From Gammaproteobacteria bacterium (GTDB lineage Bacteria; Pseudomonadota; Gammaproteobacteria; Steroidobacterales; UBA11654): a stretch of 64,000 nt of DNA. The translations under genes were made by a program, and so were the position numbers. The first letter of the stretch is position 1. Each line of letters starts with the position of its first letter. Positions 1 through 9,476 of the stretch are shown piece by piece. The notes below the pieces were generated by a model. That model was not told the DNA's origin. It searched no databases and saw nothing but the letters and a program-made list of their open reading frames with translations. The stretch lies in assembly GCA_002717445.1 (NCBI GenBank), contig PBDY01000019.1, positions 54,558 through 118,557 on the forward strand, in the 5' to 3' direction.

Positions 1-186
1 TTAAGAGTTGTTTGGTTTATGTATTTCGAAAATGCCGACCAACCAATAGAGAACAAAGGGTTAAAAAACACTCAATCTATAACAACCCTATTATTATCTC
101 TCATGCTTTTTCTCATCGGGCTTTACCCCAATCCAATCATTGATTACACACGCATCATTATTTCTTCATTTCTATTGATAGATTAA
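1..186 (+). CDS. nuoN: NADH-quinone oxidoreductase subunit N, C-terminal end (partial)
   Basis: The window opens inside a gene whose last 61 codons are visible in frame 1 (LRVVWFMYFENADQ... to a TAA). The pattern matches the C-terminus of NuoN, the antiporter-like membrane subunit of respiratory complex I: an LRV..YF segment, a short polar loop, a hydrophobic helix (TTLLLSLMLFLIGLYPNP) with the usual G.YP.P motif, and a short tail. This ORF is not in the supplied track because it has no start inside the window. In several gammaproteobacteria the nuo operon ends just before rimP-nusA, which supports the call. The -35 box of the downstream tRNA promoter lies inside its last codons. The identity rests on a short fragment, so confidence is moderate. 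Confidence 0.75.
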   Translation, partial: LRVVWFMYFENADQPIENKGLKNTQSITTLLLSLMLFLIGLYPNPIIDYTRIIISSFLLID

Positions 187-203
187 TCAAAAAAGATTAG
201 TAT
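175..203 (+). promoter_or_regulatory. candidate sigma70 promoter for tRNA-fMet / rimP operon
   Basis: TTGATA (175-180) and TAGTAT (198-203) are separated by 17 bp and lie 12 bp before the mature tRNA 5' end. The -35 matches consensus at 5/6 positions and the -10 at 4/6. The -35 overlaps the last codons of nuoN. Predicted from sequence only. Confidence 0.55.
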
Positions 204-214
204 CTTCCCACAGA

Positions 215-291
215 TGCGGGGTGGAGCAGTCTGGCAGCTCGTCGGGCTCATAACCCGAAGGTCGCAGGTTCAAATCCTGCCCCCGCTACCA
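215..291 (+). tRNA. metY: initiator tRNA-fMet (CAT)
   Basis: A 77-nt cloverleaf with encoded CCA. The anticodon CAT is at 249-251, and the anticodon stem carries three consecutive G-C pairs (TCGGG/CCCGA), the hallmark of bacterial initiator tRNAs. The first base does not pair with base 72, another initiator hallmark, but here the mismatch reads T1/T72 and not the usual C1/A72. Its place just upstream of rimP-nusA-infB is the same as metY in Escherichia coli, so the name follows that synteny. Confidence 0.95.
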
Positions 292-302
292 ATTATTTGG
301 TT

Positions 303-328
303 AGGCCCCTTCTGGGGCTTTATTTTTG
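303..328 (+). terminator. Rho-independent terminator/attenuator after tRNA-fMet
   Basis: A short G+C stem (GCCCC/GGGGC, extended by weaker pairs) closes a TTCT loop and is followed by a T-rich run (TTTATTTTTG). It sits between the tRNA and rimP, so it would partly separate tRNA transcription from the nusA operon. Partial readthrough into rimP is expected because no other promoter is evident before rimP. Confidence 0.75.
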
Positions 329-337
329 TGTATGTGA

Positions 338-790
338 ATGAATGAAATAAGAAAAAACTTAGAAGAAACATTGCTTGATCTAATAAACGGAAAAGGATTC
401 GAGTTGATCGAAATTGAGCAGCGCAGCCTTAGGAAAGGCGTTAAGATTGTTATTTATATTGATCATGAGCTGGGCATTGTAATGGACGACTGTGTTTCAA
501 TATCAAAGATGTCTGAAGACATCATCGATGAATTCATAGATCCTGAAAGCTATGAATTAGAAGTTTCGTCTCCAGGGCTTGATAGGAAATTAATTAAGAA
601 AGAGGATTTTGACCGATACAAAGGAAAGACAATCAAAATTAAACTAAAAGAAAAAATGAATGATCGCAAAAATTTTAAAGGGGTGCTTGCTGACAGAAGA
701 GGGGACTTGGTCTTTCTAGAAGATGACGAAGTGTTTGAAATTCCAATGGATAGAATTGACATATGTCGAATTGTTCCACAATTTAATTAA
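338..790 (+). CDS. rimP: ribosome maturation factor RimP
   Basis: RimP helps late maturation of the 30S ribosomal subunit in the cytoplasm. The 150-aa protein has the family length and layout: an N-terminal alpha/beta domain with the conserved core ...YELEVSSPGLDR (about residues 70-82), then a C-terminal SH3-like barrel. It is the first gene of the conserved rimP-nusA-infB-rbfA-truB-rpsO-pnp cluster, 14 nt ahead of nusA. The ATG at 338 is used; there is no strong Shine-Dalgarno, and the GTG four bases upstream is in another frame and stops at once. It probably reads through from the tRNA-fMet promoter. Confidence 0.95.
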   Translation: MNEIRKNLEETLLDLINGKGFELIEIEQRSLRKGVKIVIYIDHELGIVMDDCVSISKMSEDIIDEFIDPESYELEVSSPGLDRKLIKKEDFDRYKGKTIKIKLKEKMNDRKNFKGVLADRRGDLVFLEDDEVFEIPMDRIDICRIVPQFN

Positions 791-804
791 AGAGGTGAAT
801 ATAA

Positions 805-2313
805 ATGATCACGGATATCATTAATGTAGTTGACACACTATCTGAGGCAAAAGATGTCGAAAGAGATGTAATTTTCGAAGCCATTGAAAATGCATTGGAA
901 TCAACTACTAAGAAAAAATACACAGAAAACATGGATGTTAAAGTCACCATTGATCGTGAGTCTGGTGATTATAAAACATATCAGAGATGGATGGTTTTTG
1001 CTGATGACTCCAGAGAGTTAGAAGATCCAGACTATGAGCTAAGAATGCTTGATGCCGTTGATATCGATAAAGATGCCAGAGAAGGTGAATATATCTATCA
1101 GGAGATTGAGTCTGTTGATTTAGATAGCAGAATAGGAGCTCAAATAGCAAAGCAAGTCATTGTTCAAAAAGTAAGAGAAGCAGAGAAAAAGAAAGTCATT
1201 GATCTTTATCATGATCGTTTAGGTGAAGTCTTAAGTGGTGTTGTAAAAAGGGTTGATCGGAATGGTTTTTACGTGGATGTTGGGAATAACGCTGAAGCAT
1301 TTTTACCCAGAAGAGAATCCATAGCAAAAGAGGCCATTCGGCCTCAAGACAGAATCAAGGCTCTATTAAAGGATATTAATGATGATATGAAAGGACCTCC
1401 GCTGATATTATCCAGGGTGAGTCCGGGGTTTTTAATCGAGTTATTCAAAATAGAAGTTCCCGAAATCAATCAAAACTTAATCGAAATCGTGGCGGCTTCA
1501 AGAGATCCTGGTTCAAGGGCTAAAATTGCAGTTAGGTCAGACGATAAGAGGATCGATGCTGTTGGTGCTTGTGTAGGCATGCGAGGGTCAAGAGTGCAAT
1601 CCGTCTCAAATGAATTAAATGGTGAGAGAATAGACATTATTTTATGGTCAGAAAATACCGCCCAGTTTGTTGTGAATGCAATGTCACCAGCAAACGTCGT
1701 ATCAATCGTAGTCGATGAAGAAAATCAAAGCATGGATATTGCTGTTGAAGAAGCTAAATTATCACAAGCAATTGGTAAGGGAGGTCAGAATATTAGACTC
1801 GCAAGCGAATTGACTCAATGGAAACTCAATGTTCTGAGTGAAACTGAAGCATTGGAAAAAGACGACGAAGAAATACAAAAAGTTACTGATTTATTTGTAG
1901 AATCACTATCAGTGGGTGAAGATGTAGCCATACTTCTCGCACAAGAAGGCTTTACCACAATTGAGCAAGTGGCATATGTCCCTGTAACTGAGCTTCAAAA
2001 AATACAAGGCTTTGATGAAACACTTGTTAACGAACTAAGGGAGAGAGCTCAAGATCAACTTCTGCTAGAGGCAATTTCAACAGAAGAGAGTCTTGAAGAG
2101 CATGGCCCGTCTGATGACTTATTAGCGCTTAATTCTGTCACAGAAGAATTGGCATATTCGCTTGCTCGTGCAGGAATTAATACTAAAAATCTTTTGGCAG
2201 AACAATCAGTCGATGAGTTGATTGAAATAGATGAAATCAATGAAGAAATGGCATCTTCCATGATATTAGAAGCCAGAGAAGATTGGTTTAAAGAAGGCAA
2301 AATAGAGAGTTAA
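805..2313 (+). CDS. nusA: transcription termination/antitermination factor NusA
   Basis: NusA binds RNA polymerase and nascent RNA and controls pausing, termination and antitermination. The 502-aa protein shows the standard order: an N-terminal RNAP-binding domain, an S1 domain (GVVKRVDRNGFYVDVGNNAEAF, about residues 140-160), two KH domains (the second marked by IGKGGQNIRLA, about residue 325), and two acidic C-terminal AR repeats typical of gammaproteobacteria. The Shine-Dalgarno AGAGGTG lies 8-14 nt before the ATG. Length is close to the E. coli protein (495 aa). It is followed 18 nt later by infB. Confidence 0.97.
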   Translation: MITDIINVVDTLSEAKDVERDVIFEAIENALESTTKKKYTENMDVKVTIDRESGDYKTYQRWMVFADDSRELEDPDYELRMLDAVDIDKDAREGEYIYQEIESVDLDSRIGAQIAKQVIVQKVREAEKKKVIDLYHDRLGEVLSGVVKRVDRNGFYVDVGNNAEAFLPRRESIAKEAIRPQDRIKALLKDINDDMKGPPLILSRVSPGFLIELFKIEVPEINQNLIEIVAASRDPGSRAKIAVRSDDKRIDAVGACVGMRGSRVQSVSNELNGERIDIILWSENTAQFVVNAMSPANVVSIVVDEENQSMDIAVEEAKLSQAIGKGGQNIRLASELTQWKLNVLSETEALEKDDEEIQKVTDLFVESLSVGEDVAILLAQEGFTTIEQVAYVPVTELQKIQGFDETLVNELRERAQDQLLLEAISTEESLEEHGPSDDLLALNSVTEELAYSLARAGINTKNLLAEQSVDELIEIDEINEEMASSMILEAREDWFKEGKIES

Positions 2314-2331
2314 AAAAATTAGGAATTAATT

Positions 2332-4752
2332 ATGTCTACCACAACAGTATCTAAATTAGCAACGGCACTTAAGATTGAGCCTGAAAAACTGATTGCTCAA
2401 CTCAATGATGCCGGAATCATTGTCTCAGTTGAAACAGATACCATCACCAATGATCAAAAATTAACTCTTTTGAATCATCTCCGAGGAAGTCATGGAACAA
2501 AGACAGAGATTAAATCGCCAAAAAAACTGACTGTTAACAGAAGGTCGCAAAGTGAATTAAAGCTTTCAGGTGGTTTTGGTACATCAAGAACAGTGAATGT
2601 TGAGGTCAGAAAAAAGGCGACCTATGTGAATAAGGATTCTTTATTAGAAGAGGCTAAAGAAGCAGAGGAAATAGAAAGGCTGGCCAAAGAAGCTGCAGAG
2701 AAAGAAGCGCAAGAAGATGCAAAAAGAAAAGTTGAGGAAGCTAAGTCCACAGAGTTAAATCCTCAAGCAGAACAAGTTGCTGATCCCATTCAAGCCCCTG
2801 AATCTCAAAATATCAATGATCCTATTAAAGATAAAGCAAAGAAGAAATGGAAAAAAACTAAACATGAAAAACCATCGGATCCATTTGAAATGAAGGAGCT
2901 TCATGTTAAAGGCAATGTTAAAAGAAGAAAAAAGAGACAAGTCAGGCGATCAGTAAATTTATCATCAATAGATCAATCACATTCATTTGAAAAACCCACA
3001 CAGCCGGTTGTTAAATCCATTGAAATTCCAACTTCAATTTCACCACAAGAGATTGCTCAGAAACTTGCCATGAAAGTCAGCGAGGTTATTTCTGTGATGA
3101 TTGGTCAAGGCATTATGGCAACTGGAAACGATCACATCGATCAAGATACTGCGATTTTAGTTATTGAGGAGCTTGGTCACAAAGCTATACCAATGGATGA
3201 AAGATCTGTCGAGGATTCTGTATTTGATGAACAGATCAATGAAAATGATGCACTCAAACGACCGCCCGTTGTTACGATAATGGGCCATGTCGACCATGGA
3301 AAAACTTCATTACTTGATTATATAAGAAAATCTAAAGTGACCGACGGCGAAGCTGGCGGAATAACTCAACACATTGGAGCCTATACCATCGATGTTAAAG
3401 AACAGCGAATAACTTTCCTAGATACTCCAGGGCATGCAGCATTCTCACAAATGAGATCGAGGGGAGCAAATATTACCGATATTGTGATTTTAGTTGTTTC
3501 TGCTGACGATGGTGTGAAACCTCAAACAGAAGAAGCTATTGAGCATGCGAGAAATGCTGACGTTCCCATCATTGTTGCGATCAATAAAATTGATAAACCT
3601 GAAGCCAATCCAGAGAAAGTTAAGAATGAATTAATGGGTCTTGAGATTATTCCTGAAGAATTAGGAGGCGATGTATTATTCGTAAATGTTTCTGCGCTCA
3701 ATGGGGATGGTGTTGACCATTTACTTGAATCCATTCTTTTGCAATCTGAAGTCCTTGAATTAACCGCACCGTTTGAAGGCAGACCAATTGGAAGCGTAAT
3801 TGAATCTGGAGTTGAGAGTGGCAAAGGTCCTGTTGCAACTGTCCTTGTCAGTGAAGGTAGATTAAACAAAGGGGATTTAGTTATTGTTGGTGAGGAGTAT
3901 GGAAAGGCGCGAATTCTACTGAATGAAATGGGCGAAGAACTGACTGAAGCAAACCCATCTATGCCTGTAAAGGTCTATGGGTTATCGGGAGCACCCAATA
4001 CAGGTGATGAGCTCAGACAAGCAGATTCAGAAAGGCAAGCTAAAGAGATCAGCGATTCCAGAAAAGAAAATAGAAAGAAAAATACTCTTAATGAAAAACA
4101 AGCACAGAAGATGAAATCTTTTATGGAATCTTCCGGTACAGACAAAAAAGTTATCTCCGTGATGATTAAGGCAGATGTAAGGGGAAGCGCTGAAGCCATC
4201 AAAGATTCATTATTGAATCTCTCAAATGAAGAAGTCGACGTTGATATCATCTCAAACTCAATTGGAGGAATTACAGAATCTGACCTAAACCTTGCAGATG
4301 CATCAAATGCTTTTGTCATTGGATTCAATGTACGCGCTGATAATACAGCGAGAAAGTTGCTCAAAGATTCATCTGTTGAAGTCAAGTACTACAGCATAAT
4401 TTATGAAACCATCGAAGACATCAGTAACATGATCTCTGGCTTATCTGCTCCTATTATTAGAGAAGAGATTTGTGGTTTAGCAGAAGTCAGGGATGTTTTC
4501 GATTCACCATCATTAGGTAAGATTGCCGGGTGTTTGGTGATTGATGGAACCGTCATTAGAGCAAATCCTATTCGAGTACTGAGAGACAACACTGTTATTT
4601 ACGAAGGTGAGCTTGAATCCTTAAGACGATTTAAAGATGATGTCAATGAGGTAAAATCGGGGACAGAATGTGGCATTGGTGTAAAAAACTACAACGATGT
4701 AAAAGTTGGTGATCAAATCGAATGTTACCGAACGATAGAAGTCAAAAAATAA
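2332..4752 (+). CDS. infB: translation initiation factor IF-2
   Basis: IF-2 is the GTPase that delivers fMet-tRNA to the 30S subunit and promotes subunit joining. The 806-aa protein has an IF2_N domain at residues 1-55, a charged Lys/Glu-rich linker (about 95-215), a second IF2_N-like module (about 225-280), then the GTPase domain with G1 [10 protein letters not shown]3 DTPGHAAF and G4 NKIDKP, followed by domains II-IV. It is somewhat shorter than the E. coli protein (890 aa), mainly in the linker. The stop is one base before the rbfA start. Confidence 0.97.
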   Translation: MSTTTVSKLATALKIEPEKLIAQLNDAGIIVSVETDTITNDQKLTLLNHLRGSHGTKTEIKSPKKLTVNRRSQSELKLSGGFGTSRTVNVEVRKKATYVNKDSLLEEAKEAEEIERLAKEAAEKEAQEDAKRKVEEAKSTELNPQAEQVADPIQAPESQNINDPIKDKAKKKWKKTKHEKPSDPFEMKELHVKGNVKRRKKRQVRRSVNLSSIDQSHSFEKPTQPVVKSIEIPTSISPQEIAQKLAMKVSEVISVMIGQGIMATGNDHIDQDTAILVIEELGHKAIPMDERSVEDSVFDEQINENDALKRPPVVTIMGHVDHGKTSLLDYIRKSKVTDGEAGGITQHIGAYTIDVKEQRITFLDTPGHAAFSQMRSRGANITDIVILVVSADDGVKPQTEEAIEHARNADVPIIVAINKIDKPEANPEKVKNELMGLEIIPEELGGDVLFVNVSALNGDGVDHLLESILLQSEVLELTAPFEGRPIGSVIESGVESGKGPVATVLVSEGRLNKGDLVIVGEEYGKARILLNEMGEELTEANPSMPVKVYGLSGAPNTGDELRQADSERQAKEISDSRKENRKKNTLNEKQAQKMKSFMESSGTDKKVISVMIKADVRGSAEAIKDSLLNLSNEEVDVDIISNSIGGITESDLNLADASNAFVIGFNVRADNTARKLLKDSSVEVKYYSIIYETIEDISNMISGLSAPIIREEICGLAEVRDVFDSPSLGKIAGCLVIDGTVIRANPIRVLRDNTVIYEGELESLRRFKDDVNEVKSGTECGIGVKNYNDVKVGDQIECYRTIEVKK

Positions 4753-4753
4753 G

Positions 4754-5119
4754 ATGGGAAATGATTTTTCCATCAATTCAAGAGTTGAGTCAAAAATTCA
4801 TAGAATCATTAGCGAAACAGTCATTCACGACATCAAAGATCCAAGGTTAAAAAATGTATCCATCAATGAAGTTAGGTTATCGAGTGATCTTAGCCATGCA
4901 AAAATTTATTGTTCACCAATAGGAATATCTGAATCCGATTCCAATAAAGTAATTGGCTTAATGACTAAGGCATCAGGGATTTTTAAAAGAAATATCGGGC
5001 AAAGAGTTTCACTAAAAAAAATACCTGAACTGAATTTTATCTTCGATGATCATGAGAAATACGCCAATCAGCTTTCAGATTTAATTGATAGCACTATAAA
5101 AAATGACTCAGAAAAATAA
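4754..5119 (+). CDS. rbfA: 30S ribosome-binding factor RbfA
   Basis: RbfA is a KH-fold assembly factor that binds the 30S subunit late in maturation and is needed for growth in the cold. The 121-aa protein matches in length and in the conserved start (VESKIHRIISETVIHDIKDPR) and in the middle segment leading to PELNFIFDDHEKYANQLSDLID. It begins one base after infB and overlaps truB by 17 nt, so translation is likely coupled. Confidence 0.95.
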   Translation: MGNDFSINSRVESKIHRIISETVIHDIKDPRLKNVSINEVRLSSDLSHAKIYCSPIGISESDSNKVIGLMTKASGIFKRNIGQRVSLKKIPELNFIFDDHEKYANQLSDLIDSTIKNDSEK

Positions 5120-6002
5120 TATTGACGGGATTCTTCTTTTGGATAAGCCAACGATGATGAGCTCCAATCAAGCAATCCAAAGGATTAAGAAAAAATTTAA
5201 TATCAATAAGCTCGGCCATACAGGTACTCTAGATCCTCTAGCAACAGGACTATTGCCAGTCTGCATGGGTAGAGCAACCAGGGTTTCTCAATTCTTGATC
5301 GATTCAGATAAAACATACCAAGCAACAATAAGACTGGGAATAAAAACCTCCACCGGGGATAAGGAAGGGGAAATCATTGAAAAAGCGCCGTACGATATAC
5401 CTAATGCTGGTTCTAAGATTGGTGAAATACTAGAATCGTTCATCGGAAAGCAAAACCAAATACCACCAATGTTTTCTGCTCTGAAACATAAAGGGCAAAG
5501 ATTATATAAATTAGCAGCAAAAGGAATAGACGTCCAAAGAAAACCCAGGTCGATACACATCCATTCAATTCATTTAATCTCCTTTGAGAGCGATTGCCTT
5601 GAGTTAATAATAGAGTGCAGTAAGGGCACTTATATAAGAACTCTTGCTGAGGATATAGCCGCCAAATTAAACACAGTAGGACACATTGATCAACTTCGTA
5701 GATCAAATATTAAATGCTTCAATGAACAAAGCATGTTCACTTTAGAGGAGATAATTAGCTCAGAGATTATTGAGCCTTTTCTATTGCCTATGGATACGCC
5801 ATTGAAACATTTCATAAAAACGAAAGTTAGCGAATCAGAATCGTCAATGTTTTCGAATGGTTTGTCTATTTCAAAAAACCTAAATTCTATCGATGGCGAT
5901 CATTACATAAGAGTTTATGATGCAAAAAGTATATTTCTTGGATTGGCACAATATTCCGATGGTTTTCTAAAACCTAAAATGGTTTTTAACAATACGAATT
6001 AG
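5103..6002 (+). CDS. truB: tRNA pseudouridine-55 synthase TruB
   Basis: TruB makes pseudouridine 55 in the T-loop of tRNAs. The catalytic motif GHTGTLDPLATGLLP is at about residues 38-52, with the nucleophile as Asp44. The substrate-binding KHKGQRLYKLAAKG and the GTYIRTLAEDI motif also match. The length of 299 aa is normal. The ATG at 5103 lies inside the end of rbfA (17-nt overlap). The gene is followed by a 71-nt gap with a probable rpsO promoter. Confidence 0.96.
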   Translation: MTQKNNIDGILLLDKPTMMSSNQAIQRIKKKFNINKLGHTGTLDPLATGLLPVCMGRATRVSQFLIDSDKTYQATIRLGIKTSTGDKEGEIIEKAPYDIPNAGSKIGEILESFIGKQNQIPPMFSALKHKGQRLYKLAAKGIDVQRKPRSIHIHSIHLISFESDCLELIIECSKGTYIRTLAEDIAAKLNTVGHIDQLRRSNIKCFNEQSMFTLEEIISSEIIEPFLLPMDTPLKHFIKTKVSESESSMFSNGLSISKNLNSIDGDHYIRVYDAKSIFLGLAQYSDGFLKPKMVFNNTN

Positions 6003-6014
6003 TTCATTAACTTG

Positions 6015-6042
6015 TTGTTGTAATGATTAAACTATGTAGAAT
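6015..6042 (+). promoter_or_regulatory. candidate rpsO promoter
   Basis: TTGTTG (6015-6020), a 16-bp spacer and TAGAAT (6037-6042) lie in the gap between truB and rpsO. The -10 matches consensus at 5/6; the -35 is weak. A separate rpsO promoter at this position is known in E. coli, which supports the guess. Confidence 0.4.
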
Positions 6043-6073
6043 AGCGACTTGAAATTATTAAAAAATACAAGAT

Positions 6074-6343
6074 ATGACAATAGATACAGATAAAAAAAGA
6101 GAAGTTATTGATAAATATAAAACTTCTGATCTGGATACTGGTTCTCCCAATGTCCAAATTGCGCTGTTGACTCAAAAAATTGAATCGCTAACGAATCATT
6201 TTAAAATTCATAAAAAAGACAATCATTCTCGTAGAGGACTATTAATGATGGTTAACAAGAGAAGAAAACTACTTGATTATCTCAAATCAAAAAACTTTTC
6301 AAATTATAAGCAATTAATATCTGATCTTGGATTGAGAAAGTAA
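6074..6343 (+). CDS. rpsO: 30S ribosomal protein S15
   Basis: S15 binds the central domain of 16S rRNA early in 30S assembly. The 89-aa protein has the exact family length and motifs ([39 protein letters not shown]). It stands between truB and pnp, the normal gammaproteobacterial order. The gap to pnp is only 43 nt. Confidence 0.98.
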   Translation: MTIDTDKKREVIDKYKTSDLDTGSPNVQIALLTQKIESLTNHFKIHKKDNHSRRGLLMMVNKRRKLLDYLKSKNFSNYKQLISDLGLRK

Positions 6344-6386
6344 GTCATATCAGCGGTCAACTGACCATACAAACAAAGGAAAATCA

Positions 6387-8468
6387 GTGAATCATATAAC
6401 AAAAGAGATCATAATCAATGATCAAAAAATTACCCTCGAAACAGGAAAAGTAGCGAGACAAGCAAATGGATCAGTCGTTGCATCATGTGACGGCACTACT
6501 GTTCTTGCAACCGTTGTAGCAAAAAGAGAAGCAGCTGAAAATCAAAGCTGGTTCCCGCTTTCTGTAAACTATCAAGAAAAAACGTATGCGGCTGGAAAAA
6601 TTCCGGGTGGATTTTTCAAGAGAGAAGGCAGGCCATCGGAAAAAGAAACGCTTATTTCAAGACTGATAGATCGGCCGTTAAGACCATCCTTTCCAGATCA
6701 TTTTCTCAATGAGGTACAAGTCGTTATAACCGTAATGAGCCTTAATCCTGAAGTTCAAACAGATGTTCTATCTATGATTGCGGCCTCAGCAGCATTATCA
6801 ATCTCAGACATACCGTTTAATGGACCCATTGCAGGTGTTCGCGTGGGCTATATTGATAACAAGCCTGTAATCAACCCAACAGTTTCTGAAATGACTGACT
6901 CTGCACTTGACCTAATGGTAGCAGGAACAACGGATGCAATTCTTATGGTTGAGTCAGAAGCAAAAGAGCTTTCAGAAGAAGTCATGCTGGATTCTGTTAT
7001 GAAAGGTCATGATGAAATAAAGAAAATCATTGATGGTATTAACGAATTAGTTAATGAAGCCGGCAAAGATAAATGGATTCTTGAGCAAGCAGAAGAAGAT
7101 GAGACTTTAAAAAATAAAGTTATTGAGATTGCAGGCTCTGATATTGAAAATGCATATGCGATTGTTGAAAAATCAGAAAGATCAAATCGTCTCGCAGAAA
7201 TCAAGCAAAGTACGATTGATCAAATCACTGAATCAGATGAGGAAATCTCAAAGGATGACATTGCGTCAGAAATTAAAAAAGTCGAGAAACAAACCGTTCG
7301 ATCAAAAATACTCAATGGTGAGCCTAGAATCGATGGTCGAGATACAACAACAGTTCGAGACATCAATGTTGAAATTAACGTCCTAGAAAGAACTCATGGA
7401 TCGGCCCTGTTTACTCGGGGGGAGACGCAATCTATCGTTGTCACAACTTTGGGGTCAGAACGATCATCACAAATCATTGATGCCCTAGAAGGTGAATACA
7501 AAGACAAATTTATGTTGCACTATAATTTCCCACCATACTCAGTAGGTGAAATTGGTTTCATGGGCTCTCCAAAAAGAAGGGAGATCGGGCATGGCAAGTT
7601 AGCTAGAAGAGCCTTAGAAGCCGTTCTACCCAAAATGGATGAATATCCTTATACCATTAGAATCGTATCAGAGATCACAGAATCTAATGGCTCAAGCTCT
7701 ATGGCTACTGTTTGCGGATCCAGTCTTTCATTAATGCATGCTGGAGTACCCATTAAGTCACACGTTGCAGGTATCGCCATGGGGTTGGTAATGGAAGGAG
7801 ATCAGTATAAAGTATTGACCGATATTTTAGGCGATGAAGATCACCTTGGAGATATGGACTTTAAAGTTGCAGGAACCGATAGCGGCATTACAGCTCTTCA
7901 GATGGATATCAAGATTGCCGGGATCACTGAGGAAATCATGAAAGATGCACTTAGCCAAGCAAAAGATGCAAAAAATCACATTTTAGAAATAATGAATCAA
8001 GCAATATCAGCGCCCTCAGAAGAGTATTCGCCTTATGCCCCATCTATCATCAGTATAACTGTCCCTAAAGACAAGATTAGAGATGTAATTGGTAAGGGTG
8101 GAGCCACGATTAGATCGATCACTGAGGTGACCGGTGCCCAAGTTGATATCAATGATGACGGCATTGTAACAATCGCATCTGTGGATCAAGAATCAGGTCA
8201 AAAAGCAAAAGAGAAAATAGAATTACTTACAGCTGACGTAGAAGTGGATAAGATCTACGAAGGAAGGGTTGCAAAAATAATGGATTTTGGTGCCTTTGTG
8301 ACAATACTACCAGGCAAAGACGGCTTGGTTCATATCTCAGAAATCTCTGAAGAACGTGTCGAATCGGTAGAAGATGTGCTCAGCGAAGGGCAGGTCATTC
8401 AAGTAAAAGTTATCGAAGTGGACCGACAGAACCGAGTTAGACTTTCTATGAAAGCAATAAAAGACTGA
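6387..8468 (+). CDS. pnp: polyribonucleotide nucleotidyltransferase (PNPase)
   Basis: PNPase degrades RNA phosphorolytically from the 3' end, as part of the degradosome or alone. The 693-aa protein shows two RNase PH domains (the second with the active-site segment [13 protein letters not shown]), an internal helical domain, a KH domain ([13 protein letters not shown], about residues 568-580) and a C-terminal S1 domain ([13 protein letters not shown]). The start is GTG at 6387, set by AAAGGA 7-12 nt upstream and by the conserved N-terminus. This is a normal full-length enzyme. Confidence 0.97.
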   Translation: MNHITKEIIINDQKITLETGKVARQANGSVVASCDGTTVLATVVAKREAAENQSWFPLSVNYQEKTYAAGKIPGGFFKREGRPSEKETLISRLIDRPLRPSFPDHFLNEVQVVITVMSLNPEVQTDVLSMIAASAALSISDIPFNGPIAGVRVGYIDNKPVINPTVSEMTDSALDLMVAGTTDAILMVESEAKELSEEVMLDSVMKGHDEIKKIIDGINELVNEAGKDKWILEQAEEDETLKNKVIEIAGSDIENAYAIVEKSERSNRLAEIKQSTIDQITESDEEISKDDIASEIKKVEKQTVRSKILNGEPRIDGRDTTTVRDINVEINVLERTHGSALFTRGETQSIVVTTLGSERSSQIIDALEGEYKDKFMLHYNFPPYSVGEIGFMGSPKRREIGHGKLARRALEAVLPKMDEYPYTIRIVSEITESNGSSSMATVCGSSLSLMHAGVPIKSHVAGIAMGLVMEGDQYKVLTDILGDEDHLGDMDFKVAGTDSGITALQMDIKIAGITEEIMKDALSQAKDAKNHILEIMNQAISAPSEEYSPYAPSIISITVPKDKIRDVIGKGGATIRSITEVTGAQVDINDDGIVTIASVDQESGQKAKEKIELLTADVEVDKIYEGRVAKIMDFGAFVTILPGKDGLVHISEISEERVESVEDVLSEGQVIQVKVIEVDRQNRVRLSMKAIKD

Positions 8469-8474
8469 TAATTA

Positions 8475-8933
8475 TTATCTCGAATCTTTAAACTGCTTTT
8501 CTGTAATTTCTCTTCTCTCTTGTGCTTCAAGAGTGTAAGTTGCAACGGGTCTTGCCTCTAGACGTTTTAATCCAATTTCTTCACCCGTTTCCTCGCAATA
8601 ACCAAATGTCCCTTCGTCTATTTTTACTAGTGAGATTTGTATCTTTCTAAGCAGTTTTCTTTCTCTGTCACGTGTTCGAAGTTCTAATCCAAATTCTGAT
8701 TCTTGAGTAGCTCTATCATTAGGATCAGCAAGATTGTTACTATCCTTTTTCAAATGCTTCACGGTTTCTTCAGCTTCGATCTCTAACTGCTGTTTCCATG
8801 CCAAAAGAAGCTTTCTGAAATGTGTTTGCTGCGGTTTAGACATGTACTTTTCTCGAGCTTTCTTTTTATAGGGTTTTATCCCAAACTGTTCGAGTAATGA
8901 ACCGTATTCTTTTTTTGTTTTTTTTCGTGGCAT
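8475..8933 (-). CDS. dksA: DksA-family transcription factor with degenerate zinc site
   Basis: DksA binds the secondary channel of RNA polymerase and acts with ppGpp to repress rRNA and activate amino-acid promoters. The 152-aa protein aligns with E. coli DksA along its full length: the EKYM..QQTHFRKLLLAW helix, the coiled-coil tip with both acidic residues (DPNDRA, Asp70 and Asp73), and GEEIGLKRLEARP. The C4 zinc site is reduced to one cysteine: the canonical C-X2-C-X17-C-X2-C reads Cys113, Thr116, Thr134, Ala137. Zinc-independent DksA paralogs with lost cysteines are known in Pseudomonas and Rhodobacter, and this resembles them. Whether a second, C4-type dksA exists elsewhere cannot be seen. 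It is convergent with pnp. Confidence 0.93.
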   Translation of the reverse strand: MPRKKTKKEYGSLLEQFGIKPYKKKAREKYMSKPQQTHFRKLLLAWKQQLEIEAEETVKHLKKDSNNLADPNDRATQESEFGLELRTRDRERKLLRKIQISLVKIDEGTFGYCEETGEEIGLKRLEARPVATYTLEAQERREITEKQFKDSR

Positions 8934-8960
8934 TGGTCTAGTATTTATAAAAGAAGAAAA

Positions 8961-8988
8961 ATTATACCCTGATAATTTAATTTGTGAA
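8961..8988 (-). promoter_or_regulatory. strong sigma70-type promoter of dksA
   Basis: Read on the minus strand: TTCACA (5/6), a 16-bp spacer, TATAAT (6/6), with the expected transcription start about 20 nt before the dksA ATG. It is one of the best promoter matches in the window. Confidence 0.7.
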
Positions 8989-9003
8989 CAGTTATATACT
9001 GTT
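8987..9003. promoter_or_regulatory. inverted repeat abutting the dksA -35 box (possible operator)
   Basis: AACAGT-TATAT-ACTGTT is a 6-bp-arm inverted repeat that overlaps the outer edge of the dksA -35 element and lies between queF and dksA. The position fits a regulator site. It is not a LexA box (CTGT-N8-ACAG), because the arms are in the opposite order. It could instead be a weak hairpin behind queF. Confidence 0.3.
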
Positions 9004-9005
9004 GA

Positions 9006-9392
9006 TTACTTAATTTTATTCTTTGGTGTCCATTCAGTGTTTTGGTGTTTGAATTCAATATCGGTGTAGATTCCACCGCGAACATTAAACTTTGACTTAA
9101 AATGTAAGTACCTGGGCGTTAGCAATTCCATCAAATGTTCATATATACGACCTGTTACAGCTTCGTGGTAAGCACCTTCGTCACGATATGATGCCATGTA
9201 CAACTTTAGAGATTTTAGTTCAACACAGTGCCTATCAGGCACATACTCTAGAAACATTTTTGCAAAATCAGGCTGCCCCGTCATTGGACACAAACAAGTA
9301 AATTCAGATATTTTTGTCTTGATTAAGAAATCATGTTCGATATTTGGATTATCAAATCTTTCCAAAATGTTGTGTCTACTTTTTTGATTCAT
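9006..9392 (-). CDS. queF: NADPH-dependent 7-cyano-7-deazaguanine reductase QueF (unimodular type)
   Basis: QueF reduces the nitrile of preQ0 to preQ1 in queuosine tRNA modification. The 128-aa protein has the nucleophile motif FTCLCPMTGQPDF (Cys35), the ELKSLKLYMASYRDEG substrate segment and the RGGIYTDI C-terminal strand. The length and order are those of the short, unimodular YkvM type and not of the roughly 280-aa bimodular YqcD type found in E. coli. It is transcribed toward dksA and divergently from smc, sharing an AT-rich 84-nt spacer. Confidence 0.9.
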   Translation of the reverse strand: MNQKSRHNILERFDNPNIEHDFLIKTKISEFTCLCPMTGQPDFAKMFLEYVPDRHCVELKSLKLYMASYRDEGAYHEAVTGRIYEHLMELLTPRYLHFKSKFNVRGGIYTDIEFKHQNTEWTPKNKIK

Positions 9393-9476
9393 TCTTTTGC
9401 CTCATTTTTTCAATTTATTAATGTATATAAGAAACAATATATTTTAAAATGAACCATTATCATTTAACAGTCTTGT

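Noticed and set aside
3975-4385. 136-aa antisense ORF in infB
   Set aside because: Serine/leucine-rich antisense frames are common in this AT-rich sequence because of codon use; no ribosome-binding site or family match.
6344-6386. Small hairpin (GGTC-AACT-GACC) between rpsO and pnp as a terminator or RNase III site
   Set aside because: Only four base pairs and no T run; not enough to claim.
7123-7386. ORF of 87 aa inside pnp
   Set aside because: It is a shadow frame of a highly conserved gene with no start signal or recognisable product.
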